A stretch of 64,000 bases of DNA from the NCBI GenBank assembly GCA_018881555.1, contig JACAXG010000050.1, forward strand, positions 4,464,001 through 4,528,000. Direction: 5' to 3'. The notes under the pieces were generated by a model, which did no database searches, was not told the origin of the DNA, and saw only the letters and a program-made list of their open reading frames with translations. Source of the stretch: Amblyornis subalaris. Lineage: Eukaryota; Chordata; Aves; Passeriformes; Ptilonorhynchidae. The position numbers were made by a program, and so were the translations under genes. Below are positions 63,995 through 64,000 of this stretch, one piece after another (within the stretch, counting starts at the first letter, position 1; each line of letters opens with the position of its first letter).

Positions 63995-64000
63995 GTAAGA

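Overview
This window looks like nuclear DNA from a bird. It has three recognisable genes in the vertebrate order PEX7 - SLC35D3 - IL20RA (the human 6q23.3 neighbourhood), short GT-AG exons, long AT-rich non-coding stretches, one CpG island, CR1 retroposon tails and two solo LTRs of avian endogenous-retrovirus type. There are no prokaryotic signatures such as operons or ribosome binding sites.

Layout: 1-4831 is presumed last intron of PEX7, and 4832-4900 is its terminal coding exon (+), followed by a 3' UTR to about 5.3 kb. 5.3-10.7 kb is intergenic with a CR1 tail at 8.66-9.17 kb. 10.78-12.2 kb is a CpG island holding the start of SLC35D3 (+, two coding exons, 11553-11988 and 13153-13979, 420 residues); its intron carries a degenerate ~20-bp tandem repeat. 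14-46 kb has no gene I can support. It contains a 576-bp solo LTR with a perfect 5-bp target duplication and, about 200 bp beyond it, a very good CTCF-type motif. 46115-54421 holds six coding exons of IL20RA on the minus strand (extracellular D1/D2, transmembrane segment and whole cytoplasmic tail). The signal-peptide exon is not securely found. A CR1 tail and a second LTR sit in its introns.

The genes do not form a pathway. PEX7 is the peroxisomal PTS2 import receptor, SLC35D3 is a ten-span nucleotide-sugar-transporter-like protein, and IL20RA is a class II cytokine receptor chain. Their linkage is conserved synteny. IL20RA is convergent with SLC35D3.

The most unusual item is on the minus strand at 58659-58977. 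Reading frames that are consecutive except for two one-base shifts together describe a protein of about 106 residues: start codon in ideal context, one transmembrane segment, charged tail with glycosylation sequons. I do not recognise it. It is either a small membrane-protein gene hit by assembly errors, or a decayed gene. A second unexplained exon-like block is cut by the right edge of the window (63908-63994, +).
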